DNA of 64,000 bases, taken from an uncultured Campylobacter sp. Lineage in GTDB: Bacteria > Campylobacterota > Campylobacteria > Campylobacterales > Campylobacteraceae. Below the pieces are notes generated by a model. That model saw only the letters and a program-made list of their open reading frames with translations. It had not been told where the DNA came from and ran no database searches. The translations under genes and the position numbers were made by a program. The stretch is from the NCBI RefSeq assembly GCF_938039245.1, contig NZ_CALHVN010000042.1, positions 42,804-106,803 on the forward strand, given 5' to 3'. Below, piece by piece: positions 26,683-34,168 of this stretch (positions are counted from its first letter, which is position 1; every line of letters begins with the position of its first letter).

Positions 26683-27948
26683 TTACTCCTCCAGCCTGCG
26701 TATTTTTGCGCCCAGAGCCGCTAGCTTGCGCTCTAGCCCCTCGTAGCCTCTATCTAGGTGATAAATTCTGTGCACGCGGCTAGTTCCGTTTGCGGCAAGG
26801 GCTGCTAGCACCAGGGCAGAGCTTGCGCGCAGATCGGTAGCCATCACGTCTGCGGCGTTTATCTCGCCTCCGCCGTAGATCGTCGCGATGTGGCCGTTTA
26901 GACGGATATCCGCACCCATACGCGTGAGCTCGCTAACGTGCATAAAGCGGTTCTCAAAAAGCCTCTCGTCGATCGTGCTAACGCCGTTTGCCACGAGCGA
27001 GAGCGCCATAAACTGCGCCTGCATATCGGTCGGAAATCCCGGAAACTCCGTCGTCACGATCTCGACGGGATTTACGTTTTTAGCCGGCATTATCGTGATT
27101 TTATCGCCGTCCACGACGGTTTCAAAGCCCATTTGGTTAAATTTAGTAAGCACGGCTCGCAGATGCGCGGCATTGGCGTTCGCGATAGTTACTTGCGAGT
27201 TTGTGATCGCTCCGGCGCAAAGATACGTGCCCGCCTCGATCCTATCGGGGATGACCGTTATCTCGCCGACGTCCAGCAAGCGCCTATCCGTGCCCTCGAT
27301 CACGAGCTCGTCCGTGCCTATACCCTCGATCTTTACGCCGCCTGCGGCCAAAACCTCGCAAAGCTGCACCACCTCGGGCTCTTTGGCGACGTTGATCAGA
27401 TGCGTCGTACCGTGAGCGAGCGCGGCAGCCATTATGATGTTTTCGCTGCCAGTTACCGTGATCTTGTCAAACACGATCTGCGCGCCCTTTAGCCCGTCAG
27501 GCGCCGTGGCGACGACGTAGCCTTGTTTTATCTCGATGTTTGCGCCCATCTTTTCAAGCGCGCTTAAGTGCAGATCGATCGGTCTTTGTCCGATCGCGCA
27601 GCCGCCCGGCAGGCTCACCTCGCAGTGGCCAAACCTAGCTAGCAGCGGACCAAGAACCAGGATGGAGGCGCGCATTTTACGCACAATGTCGTAGTTAGCC
27701 TTCGTGGAGCTAACGTAGTTTGAGTTGATTTTTAGAGTGTGATCGTCAGCAAATTCGCACTTTGCGCCCAAATTTACCAGCAGTGTCGCCAATGTTTTTA
27801 TATCCGCGACATTTGGCATGTTTTTTAGCATCACGTCGTTTTTTATGATTAGAGCCGCGGCTATGAGTGGCAGGGCGGCGTTTTTCGCACCACTTATGGC
27901 GACCTCGCCGCCAAGTTTTGCGTTTCCTTCGATTTCTAGGTAATACAT
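26683..27948 (-). CDS. murA: UDP-N-acetylglucosamine 1-carboxyvinyltransferase MurA
   Basis: A 421-residue enzyme for the first committed step of peptidoglycan synthesis. The fosfomycin-target cysteine is C117 in PGGCAIGQRPIDLHL. Also seen are AISGAKNAALPLIAA, RMRASILVLGPLLARFG and TEFPGFPTDMQAQ. Full length. It is followed immediately by moeA. Confidence 0.96.
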   Translation of the reverse strand: MYYLEIEGNAKLGGEVAISGAKNAALPLIAAALIIKNDVMLKNMPNVADIKTLATLLVNLGAKCEFADDHTLKINSNYVSSTKANYDIVRKMRASILVLGPLLARFGHCEVSLPGGCAIGQRPIDLHLSALEKMGANIEIKQGYVVATAPDGLKGAQIVFDKITVTGSENIIMAAALAHGTTHLINVAKEPEVVQLCEVLAAGGVKIEGIGTDELVIEGTDRRLLDVGEITVIPDRIEAGTYLCAGAITNSQVTIANANAAHLRAVLTKFNQMGFETVVDGDKITIMPAKNVNPVEIVTTEFPGFPTDMQAQFMALSLVANGVSTIDERLFENRFMHVSELTRMGADIRLNGHIATIYGGGEINAADVMATDLRASSALVLAALAANGTSRVHRIYHLDRGYEGLERKLAALGAKIRRLEE

Positions 27949-28081
27949 ATTCTTAAATCCTTAAATAAAACCCAAAGTATAGTGAAATTTAGCTTATAAA
28001 TTTAAATTTATGCCGATATTTACCGATTTATTTATATAATCCTGCTTTTAGGCGGCTCGTCTCTACGGCTTGTCTCTTGGG

Positions 28082-28167
28082 TAAATTTAAATGATCTAGA
28101 AATTTTCTCCCTTGATGAACTATTATGTTCTATCTTCGGTCGAAAATTTCTAGATCATTTAAATTTA
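28082..28167. repeat. Long perfect inverted repeat (26-bp arms)
   Basis: Arms at 28082-28107 and 28142-28167 are exact reverse complements, with a 34-bp centre that has an additional small GAAC/GTTC stem. Similarity continues imperfectly for about 15 bp outside (CTCTTGGG versus TCACAAGAT). It sits between the divergent murA and the NlpC/P60 lipoprotein gene and could form a cruciform or RNA hairpin, or be a miniature inverted-repeat element. Confidence 0.85.
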
Positions 28168-28216
28168 TCACAAGATACTTCGCCTTGAAATTCAAATATA
28201 AAATAGGATTATTTAA

Positions 28217-28876
28217 ATGAAATTTACCATTTTTTTACCGCTAGCGCCGATTGCGGCTTTGATTTTTAGCGGTTGCGCGAACAATACGCCCAAAATTTAC
28301 CCGACCGATCAAAGCGGACAGATTTTAAACGCGAGATTTTTAAACTCGCAGCAAGACGTATTTAACTATTTAGGCGGTAAAGCGCTTTCAAATTTTATGC
28401 AAGGATTTTTAGGTAAAAAAGACGGCGGAGACTGCTCTGGTTTCGTCTCGCTCGTAAATAAAAACATAAATAACGTCTACTTTTTTGAGACGAATTTGCT
28501 CAAATTTTACGACGAAAACGGATCGAAATCTCAAGCCATTTACAATTTTTACAAAAAGCGAAATTTGATCTCGCAAACAAGCCCAAAGCTCGGAGATTTG
28601 GTGTTTTTTAATAACACTACGAGCCAAACCAAAGACAAAAATAAACAAATCATAACCCACCTTGGCATCATAGACCGCATAGAAGACGACGGAACTATAA
28701 GATTTATGCATAATAGCAGGGGCAAAAATAAAAGCGGATTTATAAATTTATTTCAAAAAAATAGCCATAAAATGGGCGGCAAAGAGGTAAACTCCTACAT
28801 CATAGCGTGCAAAGGCGGCGACGCTGCTTGCCTAACGTCAAACAGATTCGCCGGCTTTGGCAAGGTTAATTTTTAG
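28217..28876 (+). CDS. NlpC/P60 family lipoprotein (peptidoglycan peptidase)
   Basis: 219 residues with a lipoprotein signal peptide and lipobox FSGC (Cys20). The NlpC/P60 motifs follow: the catalytic Cys73 in GGDCSGFVSLV, SPKLGDLVFF, and His148 in THLGII, with H165 in FMHNS as a candidate third residue. It probably cleaves cell-wall peptide cross-links in the periplasm. A ~40-residue Lys/Asn-rich tail follows the domain. The ATG is downstream of the long inverted repeat. Confidence 0.8.
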   Translation: MKFTIFLPLAPIAALIFSGCANNTPKIYPTDQSGQILNARFLNSQQDVFNYLGGKALSNFMQGFLGKKDGGDCSGFVSLVNKNINNVYFFETNLLKFYDENGSKSQAIYNFYKKRNLISQTSPKLGDLVFFNNTTSQTKDKNKQIITHLGIIDRIEDDGTIRFMHNSRGKNKSGFINLFQKNSHKMGGKEVNSYIIACKGGDAACLTSNRFAGFGKVNF

Positions 28877-28928
28877 CTAAATTTATGTCTAAATTTTATA
28901 TGATAAAGCCTTTAAAAAGGAGCCGTTT

Positions 28929-29462
28929 TTGAAAGCTACGATATCGCTCATCGCGTTAAATTGTCTAGTATATTTTGCCGTTTACTGCGGCATTTGCGGC
29001 AACAACGCGACGCTTGGGTTAAATATGTTTTTTATAGACGGGCTTTTCGTCTGGCAGCCGGCGACTTCGATGTTTATGCATGCAAATTTAGCCCATCTGC
29101 TGATGAATATGGCTGTTTTGTATCAGTTTGGATCGCTTCTTGAGCGGTGCTACGGCAGCGAAAAATTCGCCGTCATCTACTGCGTCGGAGGCGTTTTGAC
29201 CTCGCTGCTTAGTTTTGTTTATATTTATATTATGTTTAAAACTAACGGAACTTTTATAAATTTAGTAGGAGCTAGCGGCGCAATCAGCATGCTGCTAGGA
29301 GTTTTGGCGTTTTTGGACGCAAGCAGCAGAAAAGGGCTAATAATCGCCATCTTGCTAATGAGCTTCGCACCCGTAGCCATGGGCGTAAACGTCGCCTGGT
29401 ACGCGCATATTATCGGCTTTGCTTTAGGATATTTCGGGGTAAAATTTAAGGTGATAAAATGA
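28929..29462 (+). CDS. Rhomboid family intramembrane serine protease
   Basis: A 177-residue multi-span membrane protein. The catalytic Ser116 is in VGASGAISML and His160 in WYAHIIGFALGY; FMHANLAHLLMN is the conserved HxxxH-type helix. The start is a TTG with AAAGGAG upstream. Its TGA overlaps the next gene (ATGA), suggesting an operon with the DUF455 and sixA genes. Confidence 0.85.
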   Translation: MKATISLIALNCLVYFAVYCGICGNNATLGLNMFFIDGLFVWQPATSMFMHANLAHLLMNMAVLYQFGSLLERCYGSEKFAVIYCVGGVLTSLLSFVYIYIMFKTNGTFINLVGASGAISMLLGVLAFLDASSRKGLIIAILLMSFAPVAMGVNVAWYAHIIGFALGYFGVKFKVIK

Positions 29463-30298
29463 GATTTTTCGATCAAATTTGGGAAATTTTAGAGTGCGGC
29501 GACAAGGAGCTTAAATTTGATAAATTTAAACGATTTTACGCCGAATACAAGGCCGGTAAATTTGACGCACAGATAGAAGAGAGCGGTAAATTTGACGAGA
29601 TAAAACCGCTCGAGCGCCCAAGCTACGCGGCATTTTGCGAGGTCGTAGCGATGAGAGAAATCGGCGGCAAAAAGCAAGCGGACAAGCAAAAAGCCTTCCT
29701 TCACTCGATCGCGCACATCGAATACAGCGCCGTAGATATCGCGCTAGATGCGGCGTATCGCTTCCGCGCGCTACCAAAAGCCTACTATGACGACTGGCTA
29801 GAGGTCGCCGAGGATGAGATCAAGCACTTTAAGATGATCGAGGATCACATGGCTAAATTTGACGTGAAATACGGCGATTTTACCGTGCACGACGGGCTTT
29901 TTATCGCTTTGCAAAATACCTCCGCATCGCTGCTTGAGCGCATGGCGGTGCTGCCTAGATACATGGAGGCAAACGGCCTTGACGCAAACGCTTTTATGCT
30001 AAAAAAGCTGGAAACCGAGCGTGAAAAAGACGAGAGCAAGGCACGTCTTTGCGAAATTTTGCAAGTCATCTTAGACGAGGAGATCTCGCACGTCTCAAAG
30101 GGCGATCGTTGGTTTAAATTTGCCTGTGAAAAAGAGGGCGTAAGCCCCGAAATTTACGCGCAAATCGTGCAAAAAATCTACCCTAAAGCCTTTTTGCAGT
30201 CTCGCGAACTAAACGTTAGCGCACGCCTAAAATCAGGCTTTAGCGAGGCAGAGATCGAGCACATAAAAAATCTATCAAAGGCCAAAAAGGCGGAATAA
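29459..30298 (+). CDS. DUF455 ferritin-like di-iron family protein
   Basis: A 279-residue helical protein. Conserved acidic/His clusters such as HSIAHIEYSAVDIALD, AEDEIKHFKMIEDHM and DEEISHVSKGDRWF suggest a ferritin-like di-iron centre of the DUF455/MiaE-like family. The reaction is unknown. It overlaps the rhomboid gene by 4 bp and ends just before sixA. Confidence 0.75.
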   Translation: MRFFDQIWEILECGDKELKFDKFKRFYAEYKAGKFDAQIEESGKFDEIKPLERPSYAAFCEVVAMREIGGKKQADKQKAFLHSIAHIEYSAVDIALDAAYRFRALPKAYYDDWLEVAEDEIKHFKMIEDHMAKFDVKYGDFTVHDGLFIALQNTSASLLERMAVLPRYMEANGLDANAFMLKKLETEREKDESKARLCEILQVILDEEISHVSKGDRWFKFACEKEGVSPEIYAQIVQKIYPKAFLQSRELNVSARLKSGFSEAEIEHIKNLSKAKKAE

Positions 30299-30787
30299 AT
30301 GAAAAAAATCTACTTTATCAGGCACGCAAAAGCCGTAGAAGAGGGCGAAAGCAACGACTTTGAGCGCGATCTAAGCGAACGCGGCAAAAAAGACCTAGCT
30401 CTGATGTGCGAGCGGCTAAAAAAACATGAGGTAAAGGCGGACGCTATATTTGCCAGTCCCGCCAAACGCTGCGCCAAAACGGCTCAAAAGCTAGCCGAAG
30501 CAGTCAAATTTAAGAAGAAAATCAAATTTAAAGATGAGCTATACGGAGCGCAGACGCATGATCTTTTGACTTTTGTAAGAGAGCTTGACGACAAATTTCA
30601 TAGCATATTTGTCATAGCCCACAACGACGCTATAACTGAAATTTGTGAGCTTTTAAGCGATGCCGCTATCGGAAATATCCCTACATGCGGCATCTTTTGC
30701 GTTGAATTTGACGGTAGCTTTAAAGAACTAAAAGAACACGGTGCAAAAGCTCTGTTTTTTGACTATCCTAAAAAACATAAAAAATAG
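30299..30787 (+). CDS. sixA: SixA-type phosphohistidine phosphatase
   Basis: A 162-residue histidine-phosphatase-superfamily protein. The catalytic motif RHA (His8) is in IYFIRHAKAVEEG; FASPAKRCAKTAQKLAE and VIAHNDAITEICELL (second His) complete the active site. The short length fits SixA, which removes phosphate from histidine phosphotransfer proteins. Last gene of the cluster, followed by a terminator. Confidence 0.8.
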   Translation: MKKIYFIRHAKAVEEGESNDFERDLSERGKKDLALMCERLKKHEVKADAIFASPAKRCAKTAQKLAEAVKFKKKIKFKDELYGAQTHDLLTFVRELDDKFHSIFVIAHNDAITEICELLSDAAIGNIPTCGIFCVEFDGSFKELKEHGAKALFFDYPKKHKK

Positions 30788-30812
30788 GGCTGATTAAAAG
30801 CTCTATTTTATT
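30783..30812 (+). terminator. Terminator after sixA
   Basis: A 9-bp stem AATAGGGCT/AGCTCTATT (one G-T wobble) with a 7-nt loop overlaps the sixA stop and is followed by TTATT. Confidence 0.65.
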
Positions 30813-31214
30813 CCTGCATTTTTCATCGACTTAATTACTTCAAAAATCATCTCAAAAAACATACAATAACAAGCAAAATATTTAGCAAAATAAACATAAA
30901 AATTATCCGTTAAATTTAGCATGAAATTTAACGGATAAATTGTTTTAATACAAAAGGTAAAATGTTTGAAAGTACCGTATTTTCGGTTTTTTATGAAGGT
31001 ATTGAAGCAATGTAAAAGAGATATAAATATTTGTTTGAAAATTATAGTTTTCAATACAAAATAGCAAAAATAGTCTGTATTTTACCTTTTAACAAAACAA
31101 ACTAGTAAAAAGCTTATATAAATTTAGACTCAAAGGAACTTAACAATATCTATATTACCTCCTACTCCTACTCGTAGTAGTTTGAGGGTTTTAACTTATC
31201 TTAAGCGTAAAAAA
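30788..31214. other. AT-rich intergenic gap before the nuclease-like gene
   Basis: 427 bp. It contains a 15-bp perfect inverted repeat TTATCCGTTAAATTT (30903-30917; partner 30924-30938, loop AGCATG) followed by TTGTTTT, a likely bidirectional terminator. The rest is low-complexity AT DNA. An 83-codon minus-strand frame crossing the hairpin has no coding character. Confidence 0.55.
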
Positions 31215-31643
31215 TTAATTTGATTTAAATTTTTTGAATTCTTTGGCAAAAAATGTATTTAGATCGTGTAGACTACCATCATCCATTTGGATTAGTTTTA
31301 GACGATTTTTTTTGTAAATTTTAATTTTTTTACTTTTTCTTTTTAAATATTGCGGCGTCTCAAGGCCCCAGAATTCGATATAAACATCGCTTTGCGTCAG
31401 ATAAAAATCACTAATTACACGTTCTTTTGTCGGAGTTTTCTTTTCGTAGATAAAATCTATTCCTCTATAAAATAGCCAATTTGCAATAATCAGCTCAGCA
31501 CGACTTTTTACAATGTAGCCGCTATCGCTTTTGTATCTAGTTTGTTTGATTTTTTGCTTTTTAAATAGCTTTAAAGCCAGCAAAACGATTAAGAACAACA
31601 ACAAAACGATTAAAATTTTTGAAAGATTAAAGCTCATAAACAA
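31215..31643 (-). CDS. Membrane-anchored PD-(D/E)xK nuclease-like protein
   Basis: 142 residues. One N-terminal membrane span (about 8-25) is followed by a basic linker and a small domain with SRAELIIANWL (E50), VISDFYL (D79) and VYIEFWG (E90), the pattern of VSR/restriction-type nuclease folds. I infer a DNA-binding or nuclease function at the membrane; the family is not certain. It lies just outside the left prophage end, is AT-rich, and reads away from the prophage, so it is probably another accessory gene. Confidence 0.5.
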   Translation of the reverse strand: MFMSFNLSKILIVLLLFLIVLLALKLFKKQKIKQTRYKSDSGYIVKSRAELIIANWLFYRGIDFIYEKKTPTKERVISDFYLTQSDVYIEFWGLETPQYLKRKSKKIKIYKKNRLKLIQMDDGSLHDLNTFFAKEFKKFKSN

Positions 31644-31674
31644 TTTTCTCTGGAGTAAATGAAGAAAAATTAGT

Positions 31675-31721
31675 TTTGGTTGCGGAGGACGGATTTGAAC
31701 CGCCGACCTTCGGGTTATGAG
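31675..31721 (-). repeat. attL: duplicated 3' half of tRNA-fMet
   Basis: 47 bp matching 42571-42617 with one mismatch (T at 31693 for C at 42589). In tRNA terms it holds the anticodon to the CCA end but no 5' half, so it is not a functional tRNA. It would be the original bacterial 3' end displaced by integration. Confidence 0.93.
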
Positions 31722-31816
31722 AATTATGTGCTTTTTTAGGAAAAATAAAAATATTTATTTTATATCTTTTTATATCTATTTCATATATTTTAAGTAATAT
31801 TTAAGCTATATTTTGT

Positions 31817-31822
31817 TATAAT
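31817..31822 (+). promoter_or_regulatory. Promoter -10 of the left-arm operon
   Basis: TTTTGTTATAATTC provides an extended -10 with exact TATAAT, 30 bp upstream of the first left-arm gene, in very T-rich DNA typical of Campylobacter promoters. An AAAGGAG ribosome site lies just before the ATG. Confidence 0.65.
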
Positions 31823-31852
31823 TCTTTTATTAAAACAAAAAAAGGAGATAAT

Positions 31853-32176
31853 ATGAAAAAAACAGTTTTTACAAAGATTGTGGATTTTGATCGCAGAGTT
31901 TTCTATGTTGAGCGAGATAGAATTCAAATTGAGCGCGTTAGAGAGTATGGAGAGATTGAAAAATACGCTACTTTTGATGGTAATGGTTATAATAGATTTA
32001 GTGAGCGTATAGGATATATCTTGGCGGCTAGGGTTTATTTTAGCGATTTTGATATGGGTTGGGATAGCGCTACTAGCGGTTGGGCTACTGCAAAAGATAG
32101 AGACGGCAAAGAAGTAAGGTTTATTGTAGAAGACGATAATTTACAGAATTCTATTACAAAATTTGTGGAGGAGTAG
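31853..32176 (+). CDS. Prophage left-arm protein of unknown function (107 aa)
   Basis: A 107-residue soluble protein, rich in aromatic and charged residues, without a recognised domain. A strong Shine-Dalgarno sequence (AAAGGAG) and a good upstream promoter support expression from the lysogen independent of the phage late operon. It is followed with no gap by a second unknown gene. Candidate accessory (moron) or regulatory gene; function not inferred. Confidence 0.6.
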   Translation: MKKTVFTKIVDFDRRVFYVERDRIQIERVREYGEIEKYATFDGNGYNRFSERIGYILAARVYFSDFDMGWDSATSGWATAKDRDGKEVRFIVEDDNLQNSITKFVEE

Positions 32177-32554
32177 ATGGAAAATATAGTAAGCGGTTGG
32201 CAGACGAGGGTTACTCCTCGTCATCGTAAGAGTTTTGATAAAAAAGGGCACTATTATGTTCGCTTTTTTCATTATGATCGTGGTCGATATTGTTATGTTG
32301 ATGATGGAGACGTTGTTTCCTGGTTTGACGTAAAGTTACAAAGGCGAGTTCAGCGCTGCGTTTCTACTAAAAATAGTGAGAAATATTATATTTATCGTAC
32401 TTTGTCTCGTGATACTCAGCCTGGGGGAAATTACGATATAGGTCATTTTATTGTTCTTGAGGATGGGAAAATTTTAGCCGTTGCTCTTGCCGGGAAAGAT
32501 GCTTTTGAAATTTCCGAAGAGGAATATCGTCAAGAAGGTTGGCTTGATGGTTGA
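32177..32554 (+). CDS. Prophage left-arm protein of unknown function (125 aa)
   Basis: A 125-residue protein starting immediately after the preceding stop. Basic N-terminal half (GWQTRVTPRHRKSF, RYCYVDDGDVVSWF) and acidic C-terminus; no signal peptide or membrane span. No family recognised. It is cotranscribed with the previous gene and with the small HTH gene that follows. Confidence 0.6.
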   Translation: MENIVSGWQTRVTPRHRKSFDKKGHYYVRFFHYDRGRYCYVDDGDVVSWFDVKLQRRVQRCVSTKNSEKYYIYRTLSRDTQPGGNYDIGHFIVLEDGKILAVALAGKDAFEISEEEYRQEGWLDG

Positions 32555-32574
32555 TTATATGTATAGGTTTTAAG

Positions 32575-32742
32575 ATGACTCTTAAAGAAGTTTCGGAAAT
32601 TACGGGTATTCCATACCCGACCCTTTTGGGGTGGAATGCTTCAAAAGGCGATTATAGAAAAAATTTGGTGCGTTTTTTAAAAGACGCCGACCGTTCGGTT
32701 TTAATTAAGTATTTTGGATACAAAAAAAAGAACGATAATTAA
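32575..32742 (+). CDS. Small helix-turn-helix protein
   Basis: A 55-residue protein; the segment LKEVSEITGIPYPTLLGW fits a helix-turn-helix recognition unit. I chose the ATG at 32575 over an upstream TTG because it begins the domain and has AGG at a suitable distance. Probably a DNA-binding regulator of the left-arm operon or of phage genes. Confidence 0.6.
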   Translation: MTLKEVSEITGIPYPTLLGWNASKGDYRKNLVRFLKDADRSVLIKYFGYKKKNDN

Positions 32743-32771
32743 GTTTTTTTTAATATGATAAGAGGTATTAT

Positions 32772-32940
32772 TTCATCAGTCGGAGAGATTTTACCCCGTT
32801 GGGGTTTGAAACTATTGTTTTAGTTAATTCGGATTTCTCTAAATTTATCAGTTTGAGAGATTTTACCCCGTTGGGGTTTGAAACTATTTTTTTAAAAGTT
32901 TCATAACTCTCCGAATTTTTACCCCGTTGGGGATTTTAAA
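32772..32940 (+). repeat. Three CRISPR-like hairpin direct repeats
   Basis: Two nearly identical units (32772-32816 and 32844-32888) share an exact 34-bp block containing the hairpin ACCCCGTTGGGGT and the ending TTTGAAAC. A third, degenerate unit (about 32900-32940) keeps TTTTACCCCGTTGGGG. Taken as a 30-bp CRISPR-type repeat (32783-32812, 32855-32884, 32911-32940) the spacers are 42 and 26 bp. However, similarity between units 1 and 2 extends about 11 bp upstream of that repeat, unlike true spacers. No cas genes are in the window. The units lie between convergent genes. Confidence 0.7.
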
Positions 32941-32941
32941 T

Positions 32942-32964
32942 AAATTAGGGGTTTCCCCTAATTT
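32942..32964. terminator. Bidirectional terminator between convergent left-arm genes
   Basis: A perfect 10-bp stem AAATTAGGGG/CCCCTAATTT with a TTT loop, with T-rich flanks on the plus strand and the stop codon of the minus-strand nuclease gene overlapping its edge. Confidence 0.8.
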
Positions 32965-33712
32965 ATTTTTTATATATCACGTATTCTATTTTGATCTGAT
33001 TGTATTGATTGTATTCTTCCAGGAAAATTTTTGTTCCGTAGTCCATTTGTCGGCAGCTTGTAAAGAAAATTTTTCGGATTCGCTTATTTTTAAATTTTTC
33101 TTGATTTTTGTTTACAAATAGATCCGTATCGGCTACAAATTTTTTTATGATATCTTGCTTTGGTGGATTAGCCCAATTTTTACATTGTGCTAAAACCGCT
33201 TCGTTGTCTTTGTATGCTATCAGGTCTATTCCTTCGTCTTTGACTCCGTTTATATAGCCGTTTGGATATACCTTGTAATCTCTTTGCTCAAAAAAACACT
33301 TTACGTCGTATTCGTATTGTTTACCTTTTTGGATTTTTTCGGCTTCGGTTTTTGCGACTTTTTGAAAATTTGTATTTTTTGCCTCTTGTTTTATTTTCTC
33401 GTATTCTTCCGTTATATCTTTAGTTTTTTGATTTGTTTGATCTATAAAATTTTTTGTGTTTATTTGGCCGTGTGCTTCAGTGTTTTTTAAATTTTCTCTT
33501 GTGTCTTTTAATAGAAATTTAGCTGTAAAATATATTATGGCTCCTATTATACAAATAATCAAGATTATAATAAAAGCCTTTTTTATCATATTTACTATTT
33601 CTGGATGGGTTGCAAAATAACCGATTATTGCGAATATTGCTATGGTTATAAAAATTGCTAGCTGGGTATCTTCCTTATCTTTCTTTGAATAGTATTTTCT
33701 TGGTCTTCTCAA
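32963..33712 (-). CDS. Membrane-tethered Mrr-type restriction endonuclease-like protein
   Basis: 249 residues. Two membrane spans (about 18-35 and 46-66), a charged, probably coiled linker (70-130), then an Mrr-like nuclease domain with E134 in GKQYEYDVKCFF, D163 in DEGIDLIAY and Q176/K178 in LAQCKNW, the D-QxK catalytic signature. It starts with TTG, 1 bp after the stop of the repressor-like gene, so the two are coupled. A DNA-degrading enzyme anchored to the inner membrane in a prophage suggests superinfection exclusion or anti-phage defence; this is inference. Confidence 0.75.
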   Translation of the reverse strand: MRRPRKYYSKKDKEDTQLAIFITIAIFAIIGYFATHPEIVNMIKKAFIIILIICIIGAIIYFTAKFLLKDTRENLKNTEAHGQINTKNFIDQTNQKTKDITEEYEKIKQEAKNTNFQKVAKTEAEKIQKGKQYEYDVKCFFEQRDYKVYPNGYINGVKDEGIDLIAYKDNEAVLAQCKNWANPPKQDIIKKFVADTDLFVNKNQEKFKNKRIRKIFFTSCRQMDYGTKIFLEEYNQYNQIKIEYVIYKK

Positions 33713-33713
33713 A

Positions 33714-33917
33714 TTATTTCTTTATATTTATTTTTTCGTTGCTTGCTTTTTCTTTTATTTTTTCTAGTTTCTCTAAAAATTTCTTTGTTTCTAAAATTTG
33801 TTCATCTAGCGCTAATCCTTGATTTATTAAACGTACTAGTTCAGGCTTTTCTTTTTCCCAGTTTGTGAGAGTGTTTCTTGTGATATTTAATTTTTCTGCT
33901 AATTCTTGTCTAGTCAT
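33714..33917 (-). CDS. HTH repressor-like protein
   Basis: 67 residues: an N-terminal helix-turn-helix (ELAEKLNITRNTLTNWEKEK) followed by a Lys/Glu-rich helix likely to dimerise. Transcribed leftward, opposite to the phage operon, with a 19-bp palindrome upstream of its start: the usual layout of a lysogeny repressor. It is coupled to the membrane nuclease downstream. Confidence 0.75.
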   Translation of the reverse strand: MTRQELAEKLNITRNTLTNWEKEKPELVRLINQGLALDEQILETKKFLEKLEKIKEKASNEKINIKK

Positions 33918-33993
33918 TTTTCATACTTTTTGACAAATTATTTTGCATTTTATTAATTATTAAGGTTTTTTTATTTATCATTTCACTATCCAA

Positions 33994-34012
33994 ATGCACA
34001 ATTATTGTGCAT
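33994..34012. promoter_or_regulatory. Palindromic operator between repressor and phage operon
   Basis: ATGCACAATTATTGTGCAT is a perfect 19-bp palindrome (9-bp arms, central T) in the divergent control region. It is 77 bp upstream of the repressor start and 157 bp upstream of the first rightward gene, as expected for a dimeric HTH repressor site. Confidence 0.75.
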
Positions 34013-34168
34013 AAATATTTTTTGGTTTTTTGTTTGCAATGAAATTATATCAAAAAATATGGAATTCCGCCCTGAATACGGCGTTAAACTGTTCCCCCGC
34101 TTGTAGGTTTACGGCACTTTCCGGCGGGGTAATTTAGCCGTAAATTTCTTTTAAGGGAAGGTGCCATT

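Noticed and set aside
28082..28167. Invertible promoter flanked by inverted repeats
   Set aside because: The 34-bp interval is too short for a typical invertase substrate and no invertase gene is nearby.
30803..31054. 83-codon minus-strand reading frame
   Set aside because: It crosses a perfect terminator-like hairpin and is low-complexity AT DNA.
31675..31721. A second tRNA-fMet gene
   Set aside because: Only the anticodon-to-3' part is present, so it is the attL remnant.
32772..32940. Calling the hairpin repeats a confirmed CRISPR array
   Set aside because: Only three copies, one degenerate, unequal intervals of 42 and 26 bp, extra similarity outside the repeat and no cas genes. Kept as a CRISPR-like repeat.
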